Position numbers and translations under genes: made by a program. A stretch of 40,295 nucleotides of DNA from Stentor coeruleus. Lineage: Eukaryota; Ciliophora; Heterotrichea; Heterotrichida; Stentoridae. The DNA is taken from positions 1 through 40,295 of the forward strand of contig MPUH01000683.1 in the NCBI GenBank assembly GCA_001970955.1, read 5' to 3'. The notes beneath the pieces were generated by a model that was given only the letters and a program-made list of their open reading frames with translations, was not told where the DNA came from and did not search any database. Positions 26,940-37,470 of this stretch are shown here, piece after piece (position 1 is the first letter of the stretch; the number at the start of each line of letters is the position of its first letter).

Positions 26940-29900
26940 ATGGGTATTACAGGTTCTCAAGAATTGCATCCTGGCGTGAAGGATCTTGTGCTATCAGGAG
27001 AATTAGTTCGAGGACTTCGCGAAAGATTTGAGCTGATTAGCGACTCTTTTGGCTTTGATAGAGAAGAAATCAAAACTTTGTACAAGGCCAAGCCAAATCA
27101 AGTCGACATTATTTTTGAAATGTTTGATCCTCATGGGCGAGATAAAGTTGATGCTTATGAGTTTATCGCTGGAATGATCATAATATCTGAGGCTTCTTTA
27201 GAAATGAAAGCTGATATTCTGTTTGAACTTTACGACTTTGATCATTCCCAAAGTTTGAGCTTTGACGAACTTATCATAATGCTTAGAACTGCTATGAATG
27301 CTTTATGCTACATGACTAACAACCAACCAATTACAATGGAAGAATTAGAAGATCATACTACTAGAGTGTTTGCTAAGATCGATACAAATTCTGATAATTC
27401 AATATCTCTAAACGAATGGGTTAGCTTTATAACTAGAGATGTGGAGGTCGTTCAATTCCTAGAAGCTGTGCAGCTTATTACTCTTGAGGATAAGAGACCT
27501 AATTGGGGTTCTGATGATTCTCCAGAAATGGATAGTGACCTTGAAAATGAAACTAATAGAAGAGAATTAACTAGATCAGCAATACAAGAAAGAGTTAAAG
27601 AAGGAGTAGAAGTACTGGATGATACACCATTCCTTCTAGAAACTGTAGGTGAAGGAGATCAATTTTTAGCAGTGAAACCTTGGGAAGGTGTAGTAAAGAA
27701 TTCTGTGCCTTCAAATTACCAGCCTAGAAAAGGAGAAGATGATCCTCCAAATGCAAGCTTAGAATTAGAATATGTTCATGGATATCGTTGTCATGATGTG
27801 AGAAATAATCTTAGATATACAGCAAAAGATGAAGTTGTTTATCATACAGCAGCTGTAGGTATTGTACTTAGTCCTGGACCAAATATTCAAAAGCATTTCA
27901 TAGCTCATACTGATGATATTATTTCATTTGATGCAAATACTACAGGAACTCTTGCAGCGACTGGAGAAATTGGAAGAACTCCTTTACTTACTGTATGGAA
28001 TACTGATACTATGGATTGTGTTAAGAGTTTCAAAGGAATATTCAAAAAAGGCATTTCAAATGTTGCTTTTTCTCCTGATAGTAGTAAAGTTGCAGGTATA
28101 GGCTCAGATGAAGAGCACTGTGTAATTGTATATGAAATTGCTAAATCATCAGGCAAGCCAGGGCCAATGCAGAACGTCTACGCATCTGGCAAAGCAGGAA
28201 GAGATACTTTTCTTGATATGCGTTTTCACCCAGCATCTAATGATAAGATTATTGCTTGTGGAGTAAAAATATTTCAAATCATGACAATTGCTGGAGGGAC
28301 TGTAACAGTCAAAAAAGGTACAGGATGGGGAAAAACACCTCAGACTCAGCAACAAGCACTTCAATGCATAGCAGTCCTAGGAGCATCTATTTTAACAGGA
28401 GCATTTAATGGATGCNTTTTCTTGATATGCGTTTTCACCCAGCATCTAATGATAAGATTATTGCTTGTGGAGTAAAAATACTTCAAATCATGACAATTGC
28501 TGGAGGGACTGTAACAGTCAAAAAAGGTACAGGATGGGGAAAAACACCTCAGACTCAGCAACAAGCACTTCAATGTATAGCAGTCCTAGGAGCATCTATT
28601 TTAACAGGAGCATTTAATGGATGCATATTCAAATGGACAGAAACAACATTAACTCAAGCAGTAAAAGTTCATGAAGGTGCTATAACATGTTTCGGCCCAA
28701 GAACTTCTGGTGATGGAATTGTATCAGGAGGTATAGATGGTTTTATCCATGTACTTGATATCAGTCTGAACAAAATAAAAAGCATTGATTTAAAAACTCT
28801 AGGATCTTTATTACCAAAACCAAGAAGTGTCTGTGAAGGTAAAAATGGAAAACTTCTTATTGGCACTCGTGGTGGAGAAATCTTTGAAGTTGCAGGAAAT
28901 AATTCTAAAATCCTAATGAAAGGACACTTTGACCTTGAACTTTGGGGATTAGCCTCACATCCTTCAAGAAATGAATATGCAACTTTAGGTCAAGATGGCT
29001 TACTTGCTGTATGGGATGCAGCAACTCGTAAACAAAAAACTTGTGTTAAAATGGAAGGTCCAGGAGGGGTACTTGCTTACTCACCTAATGGAGCAGTTTT
29101 AGTTGCAGGACTTACAAATGGAAAAATTATCATACTTGATGGGGTTACTCTCGCTATCAAAGGCAATAAACATGATAGAATAAAGCAAATTTCAGAAATA
29201 AAATTTTCACCTGACGGACAAGTTTTAGCAGTTGGTGCCCATGATTCACTTATTTTTACATATAGAGCCAATGACAATTTTACTTTACAGTATAAACTTA
29301 AGGGTCATAGTTCAACAATAACTCATAGCGATTTTTCAGTTGCAGGAGGAGTTCTTCAATCAACAAGCGCTTCATATGAATTACTTTATCATAATGTAGA
29401 TTCAGGTACACACGATCCTTCTGGCGCATCAGGTAATAGAAATGAAAGATGGTATACATGGAATTGTGTCTTAGGATGGCCCGTACAAGGTATTTGGCCT
29501 CCATGTAGTGATGGCTCTGATATCAATAATCTAGATAGAAGCAAATCTCATAAGGTTATAGCTACAGTTGATGATTTTGGACAGGTGAAGCTTTTTAAGT
29601 ATCCTTGTATTAAAAAGAACTCAGGCTTCAATAGTTTTCGTGGACACTCATCTCATGTAACTAACTGTCGTTTTCTTCCTAATTCATACTTAATATCAAC
29701 AGGAGGGAATGATAAAGCTATCTTCCAGTGGAAGTATGTAGAGGAAGGTGAAGATCCTCCTATTAATGATGAAGCATTGCAAGCTGTAGAACCAGAATCA
29801 AAACTTTTTGATATTGAAACTGTTGGAGAAGGTGATCAATTTCTTGCTGTGAAACCATGGCTTGGTGAAGTAAAAGCAAGCGCTCCTAATGATTGGGTGA

Positions 29901-32900
29901 CACCTAAAAATCATGCAAAGCCTCCTGATGAAAACATGGTTTTATTGAAAGTTCATGGGTATAGATGCTTCGATTCAAGAAATAACCTTCGATATTCTAG
30001 TAACGGGAAAGCTGTCTACCCTGCTGCAGCATTAGGAGTGGTTATGGATCTTATGAGTAAAGAACAGAAATTTTTCTCTATGCACGATGATGATGTTGTA
30101 TGTTTGGCTATTCACCCTAATAGAAAAATTGCTGCTACTGGACAAATGGCTCATATTGGAAAATCTAGATCTCTTGAGCTTCATGTTTGGGATATTGAAA
30201 CTTTACAAGATGTAGCTTGCTTGACAGGTTTCCATAGAAGGGCTATAAGACATGTTGATTTTTCTCCGAATGGGAATTTTGTACTTTCTATTGGAGAAGA
30301 TGATGATCACAGCTTGGCGGTTTATGAATGGCAAACAAAGCGAATGGTTTGCAATTCAAAAGTTGATAAAGATGCAGTTCTTGGAGCTAATTTCATTACT
30401 AATACTGAATTGGCTATATATGGACCAAAATTCATCAAGTTCTTTACAATTAATGGACAAAATGTATCAAACACTCGAGGAAGTATAGGGGTTAATAAGC
30501 CTTTTGAAGCTCAATTCTGTGGGGCAGTATTTAACAACGCTTTTGTAACAGGAACACATGCTGGAAATCTATTTGTATGGGGAGGAAAAAGTTTATCTAA
30601 ATCAATAAAAGCTCATACAGGCCAAGTCTGGGCTCTTTTTTCGAAAAATGGTAAACTATATAGTGGAGGCTCAGAAGGAAATATAGTTATATGGGATGCA
30701 GGCTATAAGCAAGTGAATTCAATTAATCTAGCTGAAGTCTCTATTAATCCTGGAATTAGATCCATTGATGTTAATGATCAAGGAAACCTTCTTATTGGAA
30801 CACGTGGTGCAGATATTCTTGAAATTAAAGACTCACAAGAATTTAATATTCTAGGCAATGGGCATTATGATGGTGAACTTTGGGGTTTGGCTATGCATCC
30901 TTCAGCTCCAATATGTGCAACTTGTGGTGGAGATAAAACAATAAGAACATGGGATCTAGTTCAAGGAAATATGATTGCTGGTACTCGACCTCTTGCTCAA
31001 GATCTAAGAGCATTAGATTACTCATCAAATGGGAAAATGATAGTATGTGGGCTTGTTAATGGAATGATTCTAATAGTAGATGCTGACAATTTAACTACTA
31101 TCAATTCTGTTCAAAGTTCATTTAAAGGAAAAGATTGCTGGATTGAAGATATCAAATTCTCACCAAATGGGTCACAGGTAGCTTTTGGTGCTCATGGAGG
31201 TGCTTCTAAACTTGAAGTTATGGGTATCCAAGGAACTAAACTTGTCAAACTTTTTACAGTAAATGCTGGACTTACTTCGGCTTTAACACACCTTGACTGG
31301 TCTGTAGATGGATCTTTGGTTGCTGTTAATTCTCAAGCTTATGAGCTTAAATTTGTTTCTGTTGATGCAAAAAGAAATGTTGCTTCTAGTTCAGTTAAAG
31401 GAACAGAATGGAGGACTTGGACTTGTGTTCTTGGCTGGCCTGTGCAATTTATATGGCCTGAATGTGCTGATGGGACTGATGTTAATTCTTGTTGCAGATC
31501 AAATAGTCGTACTGTTTTAGCTACTGCTGATGATTTTGGCAAGGTCAATTTTTTCCGATGGCCAGTTGTTGTGCAGAAACAAAGTTGTAAATCTTTTCTT
31601 GGTCATTCATCACATGTAACAAAGGTTAAGTTCAGCGTTGATGATGCGTTTGTAGTAAGCACTGGAGGTAATGATAAATGTGTTTTTGTTTGGCAGACTG
31701 ATATGGCTAGCGATGCAGAGCCGGATACAGGAAGTTCTGAAGATGCAAAAACTGATGATATTGGTAATTATAAAGTCACAGAAAAGAAAAATGATGAAAA
31801 CAGAGAAAAAGCTAAGAAGAAAATCGGTGCAGCTTTAGAAAACAACGACCCTAGCAGCTTTTTCCAATTTGAAGAATTAGGAGAAGGAGATCAATTTATG
31901 GCTGTTAAGCCTTGGGAAGGTGCAATCAAGCCTCCATCTGGTTTTGTTAAAGCAGCTAGAAATCAAAACACCCCTCCTGCAGTAAATTTAGAACTTGAGT
32001 TTGTTCATGGATATAGAGGTAAAGACTGCCGAAACAATCTTCGATATTTAAATGATGGTAGAATTATATACCATGCAGCTGGACTAGGAATTGTTTATAA
32101 CAAATCATCACATAGCCAAAGTTTCTTCAATAAGCATATAGATGACATCATATCCTTTGCACTCTCACCGAATAGAGAAGTAGCAGCTACAGGTGAAGTA
32201 GGTCGCAAGCCAAATATATTTGTTTGGGATACTAGTTCAATGATGCAAATAGCAAACTTTAAAGCTCCTTTAGAAAAGGGAATTACTGCTCTCTCATTTT
32301 CACCTAATGGAAGTATCCTTGCAGCTGTAGGGATGGACGACGACCATTGTGTTGCTTTATATAATTTGCGAACCAGCTCATTAATATGCTCAGTAAAAGG
32401 TGATAGAGAAGTGATAACAGATATGGCATTTACAAGTGAGACTGAATTTGTGACAACAGGAATAAAACATTTTAAAGGATGGACAATAAGTGGAACAACA
32501 GTTACAGGAAAGCGTGGGCAATTTGGTACAGCTAACAACATGCTTTTATGTGTAGGTGTTGATGGTCCTAATGTGTATACAGGAACTGCAGCAGGAACTC
32601 TAGTTAAATGGGCAGGAGTTTCAGCAGGTAAGTCTTATCCATTACATCAAAAAGGTTTAGACAGCATTTGGGTGAATCATGGCATAATTGTAACAGGAGG
32701 TAAGGATGGTATTGTTTTGATACTAGATAGTACGTTAAATAAGAGACAAAGCTTTGATTTGAATGCAAATCAGTATGGATCGATTTGTCCTTTTATCCGC
32801 TCAGCTATGATTTCAGATGATGGGAGCACATTACTAGTTGCTACATATGGTTCTGAGCTTTATGAGGTTGACATGAATTCTGGACAGGGTAGAAGTTTTA

Positions 32901-33799
32901 ATAGAGGACATTATACACCTTCACGTGGAAGAACTGTAACAAATGAGGTTTGGGGACTCTGTGTACTTCCTGATAATAATAGATATATATCTTGCTCTGA
33001 TGATGGAACTTTACGTGTTTGGGACCGTAATGCTAAAGCTCAAGTTCACTTAATACGATTTTCTAATGCTGAGGAGATACCAGATAGTGCTAAATCTCGC
33101 AGTGTAGGCTGCAATCAACAAGGAAATCTTATAGCTGTAGGATTTAAAGACGGAAGCTTCAAAGTTTTTGATACAAATACATGGGCACAAAGAGTGAGTA
33201 AGAAAGATAGAAAAGAAGAAATTGGAGATTTGAAGTTTTCCCCTGATGGAAGCAAACTTGCAGTAGGTTCTCATGATAACTTTATTGATGTTTATAATGC
33301 TAGTGACTTTAAGCAAATTGCTGTTTGCCGTGGTCACAGCTCTTTTATTACTCATTTTGACTGGAGTTGCGATGGTAATTATCTTCATTCGAATTGTGGA
33401 GCTTATGAACTTCTATTTTGGGATGCAAATAATGGAAGACAGTTAACCTCTGGAGCAACTATGCTCAAAGATGAACAGTGGCATACTTGGACTTGCGTGA
33501 TTGGGTGGCCAGTGCAAGGAATTTATCCAGCTTTTGCAGATGGTACTGATGTTAATGCAGTTGATAGAAGCAAAATTAAATTTGGAAATAAAGAGTATGA
33601 GATATTGGCAACTTCAGATGACTTTGGATTAGTTAAAGTATTCAGATACCCTTGTCTGACAAAAGGATCAGAAGGAGTTATTGGCCGTGGACATAGTTCG
33701 CATGTAACCAATGTTAGGTTTAGCCCTGATGACGCATATATTTTTACAACAGGTGGTGATGACCAGTGTGTGTTCCAATGGAAAGTTTCATCTAAATAA
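26940..33799 (+). CDS. EF-hand / triple EMAP (HELP-WD40) fusion protein, interrupted by an assembly duplication
   Basis: Once the 209-nt artefact around 28416 is removed, this is a single 2,216-aa frame. It starts MGITGS, fitting N-myristoylation (Gly2, Ser6). EF-hands lie near residues 62 (degenerate), 100 (DFDHSQSLSFDE) and 148 (DTNSDNSISLNE, canonical). Three repeats of about 650 aa follow, each opening with GEGDQFLAVKPW or GEGDQFMAVKPW (near 234, 889, 1574). Each has a HELP-type signature (VHGYRGKDCRNNLRY in the third) and then tandem WD40 blades, as in EML5/EML6. EML proteins bind microtubules; the EF-hands suggest calcium control, and the acyl group membrane attachment. Both of these are inferred. 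TATAAATGGG is the start context. Confidence 0.93.
28208..28624. repeat. 208-nt direct duplication across a single N (assembly join)
   Basis: Bases 28208-28415 and 28417-28624 are the same sequence with two differences that I can see (TATTTC/TACTTC and ATGCAT/ATGTAT) and flank the N at 28416. The second copy is frame-shifted relative to the first only because of the join. Collapsing 209 nt makes one frame. The mismatches suggest two alleles or errors at contig ends, not a genuine repeat unit of the WD40 protein. Confidence 0.95.
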
Positions 33800-34166
33800 C
33801 TAGGGTTCATATTAGGTAGTTAAATATTTCATGCAATATCTTATTCTAAGCATTTCCATCAGTGAAGTTCATATATTAAGTTTCTCTTAATAAATTTATA
33901 TTTTTTATAGCACTTCTTAACTTATTTACTAGAGCTAGAAGTCTCTCTTTTTAAGATAAATCATGAGATAATATTTCAACTAATAATTTTTACTTTTTGT
34001 ATATTTGCTGATTTATTTTATCATAAATTACTACTAAGACATTCCAAATTATGTCTCGAATTCACTAAAAGCGCAAATTATATTTATTTCTTATAGACCT
34101 TTTAAACAACTTATATGATATGCTAAAATATATAAACAGCATAAATGGTAATTAACTATAAATAAT
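33800..34166. other. AT-rich intergenic region
   Basis: The 367 bp between the EMAP stop and the next start contain no coding frame. CTATAAATAAT directly precedes the ATGGG of the following gene, the same arrangement as at PEX16. Nothing else was recognised. Confidence 0.5.
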
Positions 34167-34976
34167 ATGGGCAAACGAAATTTAGCCAGATACAAAAAAC
34201 AAAAATCAGTTATTAAAAAGATTGCCCTAGTAGTTTCGGGAATCCAAGATTTTCTAATCTCAAAAGAAAACTATGTGCACGAGCTCAATAATATATTTTG
34301 TAAGTTTTTGAGTAATTTCCAAATCATGACCGAAGCATGCATAGAGTCTAAGGCTTGTGTGCAAATTAAATGCATCGAAACTTATTCAATATGCAATGAA
34401 AAATCCAATCGCTATGTTCAGGATCCATGCAACGAGTATTTTCATATATTTTGCAATCAACTTCAAAAGTTTTTGAATTCAGTTATTGCTATCATTAAGG
34501 AAGTTTATTTAAATCACCCCAATTTGTTAGAAGTTATTATTAAAAACTCCTTTAAAATTATAGAGAGTGTAGGAAATGAAGTATCTAAAATAAGTTCATG
34601 CTATGCAACTGCTTTGGGACTTAACTTCAGTAAAATTTCTCTTGAATTATATAACGAAATGCTACTTTGTGACAGTACTCTTAGAAAACCCATAAAGTTT
34701 TATAGCACAACTCCTGAGGCAAGTTGTTCCAGTAGCAGCAACGGAGATCTAGACTTGAATAATGCAATATCTTCCCCAGTAAAGAAAAATAAAAGAAAGC
34801 GAAGAATGGTAAGAAATAAAACTAATTCAGCTAATGATATCGCACTTGACTTGGAAATTGAAGAATTTACGAACAAACTTGATCACTTAGTAGGAGCACA
34901 TAATAAGATTAAGCCCAATTTGACTGAAGATTGGGTTGCTGGCATTCGTAAACGACTTAAAGAAAGGACATTATAG
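34167..34976 (+). CDS. Basic protein of unknown function, probably nuclear
   Basis: This is a 269-aa protein with a basic start (MGKRNLARYKKQKSVIKK), a helical middle containing several scattered cysteines (no metal-binding spacing evident), and a strongly basic cluster KKNKRKRRMVRNK near 208-220 that looks like a nuclear localisation signal. Ser-rich and acidic linkers flank it. The last 40 residues are helical and charged (EEFTNKLDHL). No domain is recognised. Nuclear location is inferred from the basic cluster. The start follows CTATAAATAAT, with ATGGG; the stop is TAG. Confidence 0.7.
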   Translation: MGKRNLARYKKQKSVIKKIALVVSGIQDFLISKENYVHELNNIFCKFLSNFQIMTEACIESKACVQIKCIETYSICNEKSNRYVQDPCNEYFHIFCNQLQKFLNSVIAIIKEVYLNHPNLLEVIIKNSFKIIESVGNEVSKISSCYATALGLNFSKISLELYNEMLLCDSTLRKPIKFYSTTPEASCSSSSNGDLDLNNAISSPVKKNKRKRRMVRNKTNSANDIALDLEIEEFTNKLDHLVGAHNKIKPNLTEDWVAGIRKRLKERTL

Positions 34977-35151
34977 AGCATCATAAGCATTTACTAATTT
35001 CTAACTTTAATTAAGTTAAAATTAAAAAATATCATAGTTTTCTTTATAATCTATAATAATCCCATACAATTTTAATTAGCTACAAAAAAGATGAACTTTG
35101 AAATACAGTAATAAAGTTAAGGATAAAAAAGTTAACCTATTATTTTCGAGA

Positions 35152-36681
35152 CTATTTAGAAATTACAGGCTCACAAATATGATTGAGTTTTTGTGCATGG
35201 ACCAATTTATGCTTTTGAGTTGTGCAACTGTGTCCATACCAACACTTTTGCCGAGACTTCACATTAGGCTCAAGATCGTTTTCTATAGTTTCTCTATATT
35301 TGTATATTAGAAAATCCCAAAGTAATCCTGCACACTCATTGCATATATGCTGATTTTTTGTTAGTTGCACTTTATTCCCCACTAATTAGCGATTACTGAG
35401 TTCAATATCCCATTTATTAAATTCCATTGCATCTAGCATTTCTTGAGCAACTACACGAAGTTGAAGTTTTTTTTTTTTTAAATAGTCATTGAGTATGTTT
35501 TGTTCATATTTATTTTCATTTATAGCAGTTGGTCGCACTGTAGCGTAAATAGTATTGAGATACCCATCAACTTGTTGAAGACCTAAACGGCATTTTGAAG
35601 CACGCCAGTAAAGATTACAGAAGGCTCTGGTGCATATAGTGCATTTTTGGTATGCAAATCTATCAGGCATTGCTTGCCTACAGTAAGTACACATAATGTG
35701 CAATTGTCCTGGAATGCATTTATATCCTTCAAAAGCCTTAGGACATTGTCTGCATATGTTTTGTTGAGGTTGCAGAGCAGCAATTGGTTGTGCACGAGCT
35801 CTTGGAGCAGCTCTAGTTCCTCTACCCCTATTAGCAGGAGTTTTTTTCTCTTCTTCACTTGAAGAAGCACTACCATCAGAATTGAAATCTTTATTCTCTT
35901 TCTTGTCCTTTTTAAGTACAACATGGTCTTGCTTGAATTCATTCATTTTTTCTTGTTCTTCTATTTCTTCTTGTGGACGTTTTTCATTCGGATATTTTTT
36001 CAAAAAGTCTTCAATAAGAGAAAAAATCATATGGTTACGTTTGACTTCAGCTACCTTTTTACGGCAACTTGGACAATCATCTGCTCTTTTGTGCCAGTCT
36101 GAGTAACACCCTCCACAAAAATTGTGTAAACAAGGAATTAAACTTACTGGCTGGTGCATTATTTCCATACAAATCTGGCATTTAAGTGTATCACTAAGTT
36201 TGTTGTCAATATCGCTAACACCCTTAGTTGGTTCAGATGGCTTAGGCTTTGCTTCTGGAGTAGGAGTTATTTCAATGGGTTTTGGTTTTTTTTCAAGAAC
36301 AGAATCATCAATTTTTCTCTTTACAGCCAAGTTCTTTTCAATAACAAAGCCGATTTTTGATGCATCGTCAACTTGAGGATTTTTTAAAATGTCAATTGTA
36401 TCTCCCCACTTTGCTGTAACTTTGTTTCCCTTGCCGATCTATTTATATTTTACTTTTTGACTGTTAAGAAAAGTTCCATTCGTTGAAAGATCCACTATTG
36501 TAAAAACCCATTCATTACTGACAAGCTCAAAACTGATCTTGCAATGATTGCTACTGCATCTTGTATCATCTAATTTTATAGTGCAGTTTGCGCTTCGTCC
36601 TAGAATGATTTCATTTCTTTCGCTACTAAGCTCCACGTCTTTAAATTTTGCCGGGTTATTTGATACAAGCTTTCCTATCAT
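35152..36681 (-). CDS. CHFR: CHFR-type E3 ubiquitin ligase: FHA-RING-PBZ, with two 15-nt introns
   Basis: CHFR is a mitotic-entry checkpoint ubiquitin ligase that binds poly(ADP-ribose). Exons 36681-36454, 36438-35397 and 35381-35152 join to 499 aa. Residues 1-110 form the FHA domain (ILGRSANCTI, SSNHCKI, DLSTNGTFLN). The RING follows the first linker (CQICMEIM, CLHNFCGGCYSDW, CPSCRKKV). An acidic or lysine-rich linker leads to the Cys-rich region (CTRAFCNLYW), as in CHFR. The C-terminal PBZ zinc finger (RQKCWYGHSC, then HAQKLNHICE) matches human CHFR closely at NHICE. The pieces only join if both 15-nt GT..AG introns are removed, and the join restores the CHFR order. The start is 17 bp from the PEX16 start. 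Confidence 0.94.
35382..35396 (-). other. 15-nt spliceosomal intron 2 of CHFR gene
   Basis: On the minus strand the intron reads GTAATCGCTAATTAG, exactly 15 nt with GT..AG ends and an in-frame TAA. Removing it joins KWDIEL to MGNKVQL and connects the CHFR Cys-rich region to its PBZ finger. Heterotrich ciliates are known for 15-nt introns. Confidence 0.9.
36439..36453 (-). other. 15-nt spliceosomal intron 1 of CHFR gene
   Basis: On the minus strand the intron reads GTAAAATATAAATAG, 15 nt with GT..AG ends, and its last three bases would be an in-frame stop. Removing it joins FLNSQK to IGKGNKV and completes the FHA domain. Confidence 0.92.
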
Positions 36682-36698
36682 TGTGGCTTATAAATAAT
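36682..36698. promoter_or_regulatory. 17-bp divergent promoter with palindromic TTATAA
   Basis: The space between the CHFR and PEX16 start codons contains TTATAAATAAT. TTATAA is its own reverse complement, so one box could serve both directions (TTATAAATAATATGG toward PEX16; TTATTTATAAGCCACAATG toward CHFR). The function is inferred from position and similarity to other starts in the window. Confidence 0.5.
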
Positions 36699-37181
36699 AT
36701 GGAAGCTCTGCTAATATTATCTAGCATTCCATCCCTAATAGAGATTAATCAAATGCCTTCAGATAGAATTAAGAAGTTGCAAAGGTTAGTTGATTTGTTA
36801 CTTAAATCTAGGCTTGAGGAAAAAAATTTGAATCAAATCATCTTACTTTTCGAGTGTTTGAGAACTGCAGCTTGTCTAAAAGAAAAAAAGATTGATGATA
36901 AAGAGCTAGCTGAAACTGTGCCAAGCACTATTGAATATATGAAATCGATAGCAAGAATTTTTAGACCATTTTTGTACTTGCTTGCTATGACGCTATGGGG
37001 ACGAAATTCGAAGCTTGCTTTGGCTATATGTGTTTTAATGGATATGGCTTCAGATATTAGAGCATTTGATACATACTTTCTAAGATATCCAATTTTTAGC
37101 AGTATATTGATTAAACTTGTTCCTGGGTTTTTGAAAAGCACAGTAAGAAACTACCAAAGCTATATAACTTATATACTTTAG
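36699..37181 (+). CDS. PEX16: PEX16-like peroxin, short form
   Basis: PEX16 is a membrane protein needed to build peroxisomal membranes. This 160-aa protein resembles the C-terminal half of PEX16: IARIFRPFLYLLAMTLWGR matches the FRPLxYLxxxxxWG region, followed by a hydrophobic LALAICVLMDMA segment and a tail (YFLRYPIFSSIL, then LVPGFLKSTVRNYQSYI) like the conserved PEX16 end. PEX16 is usually about 330 aa; here the N-terminal half is missing, and the CHFR gene begins 17 bp upstream, so there is no room for more. It may be a reduced PEX16 or a gene whose 5' part has been lost. The ATGG start follows TTATAAATAAT; the frame's non-ATG extension is rejected. The stop is TAG. Confidence 0.7.
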   Translation: MEALLILSSIPSLIEINQMPSDRIKKLQRLVDLLLKSRLEEKNLNQIILLFECLRTAACLKEKKIDDKELAETVPSTIEYMKSIARIFRPFLYLLAMTLWGRNSKLALAICVLMDMASDIRAFDTYFLRYPIFSSILIKLVPGFLKSTVRNYQSYITYIL

Positions 37182-37237
37182 TAATAATCCCCAAAAGATA
37201 ACAGTTTAACGAGTAGATTTAATAGTTTTCCTCTTTT

Positions 37238-37298
37238 AGAGTACGACTATTGCTCAGGCATAAGAGTGCTTGGAGGGCGACAAGGCTCACGAACGGCC
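37238..37298. other. GC-rich island in AT-rich spacer, candidate structured RNA
   Basis: Within the 289-bp gap after PEX16, this stretch of about 60 nt is strikingly GC-rich (about 60% in its core, against about 25% around it). It includes GTGCTTG, then GAGGGCGA, then CAAGGCTCAC, which could pair as a hairpin (CTTG/CAAG, GTG/CAC, with a bulge). It is not a tRNA: no B box was found. The right part has a passing likeness to the 3' half of 5S rRNA (GTGCTTGGAGGG), but no 5S 5' half is present. The strand is unknown. The following 140 nt are purine-rich. Confidence 0.4.
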
Positions 37299-37470
37299 AA
37301 ATAAGAAACCAAGAAAAAAGAGAAATAAGGAAAAAGTTTAAAGACTGAAGAAAACTGATAGAATAAACAAAAAATAAAAACTCAAGAAATAAAATCTAAT
37401 AACGAAGCCAAAAAACATTAAATGAATGATGAACTAATCACCTAAGGTAATACTTTAATCTAATAAAATA

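Noticed and set aside
28208..28624. True internal repeat of the WD40 protein
   Set aside because: Copies are about 99% identical, abut a single N and shift frame; real WD40 modules in this protein differ far more.
37238..37298. 5S rRNA or tRNA
   Set aside because: A short likeness to the 3' half of 5S (GTGCTTGGAGGG) has no matching 5' half or internal control region, and no tRNA A/B boxes fit.
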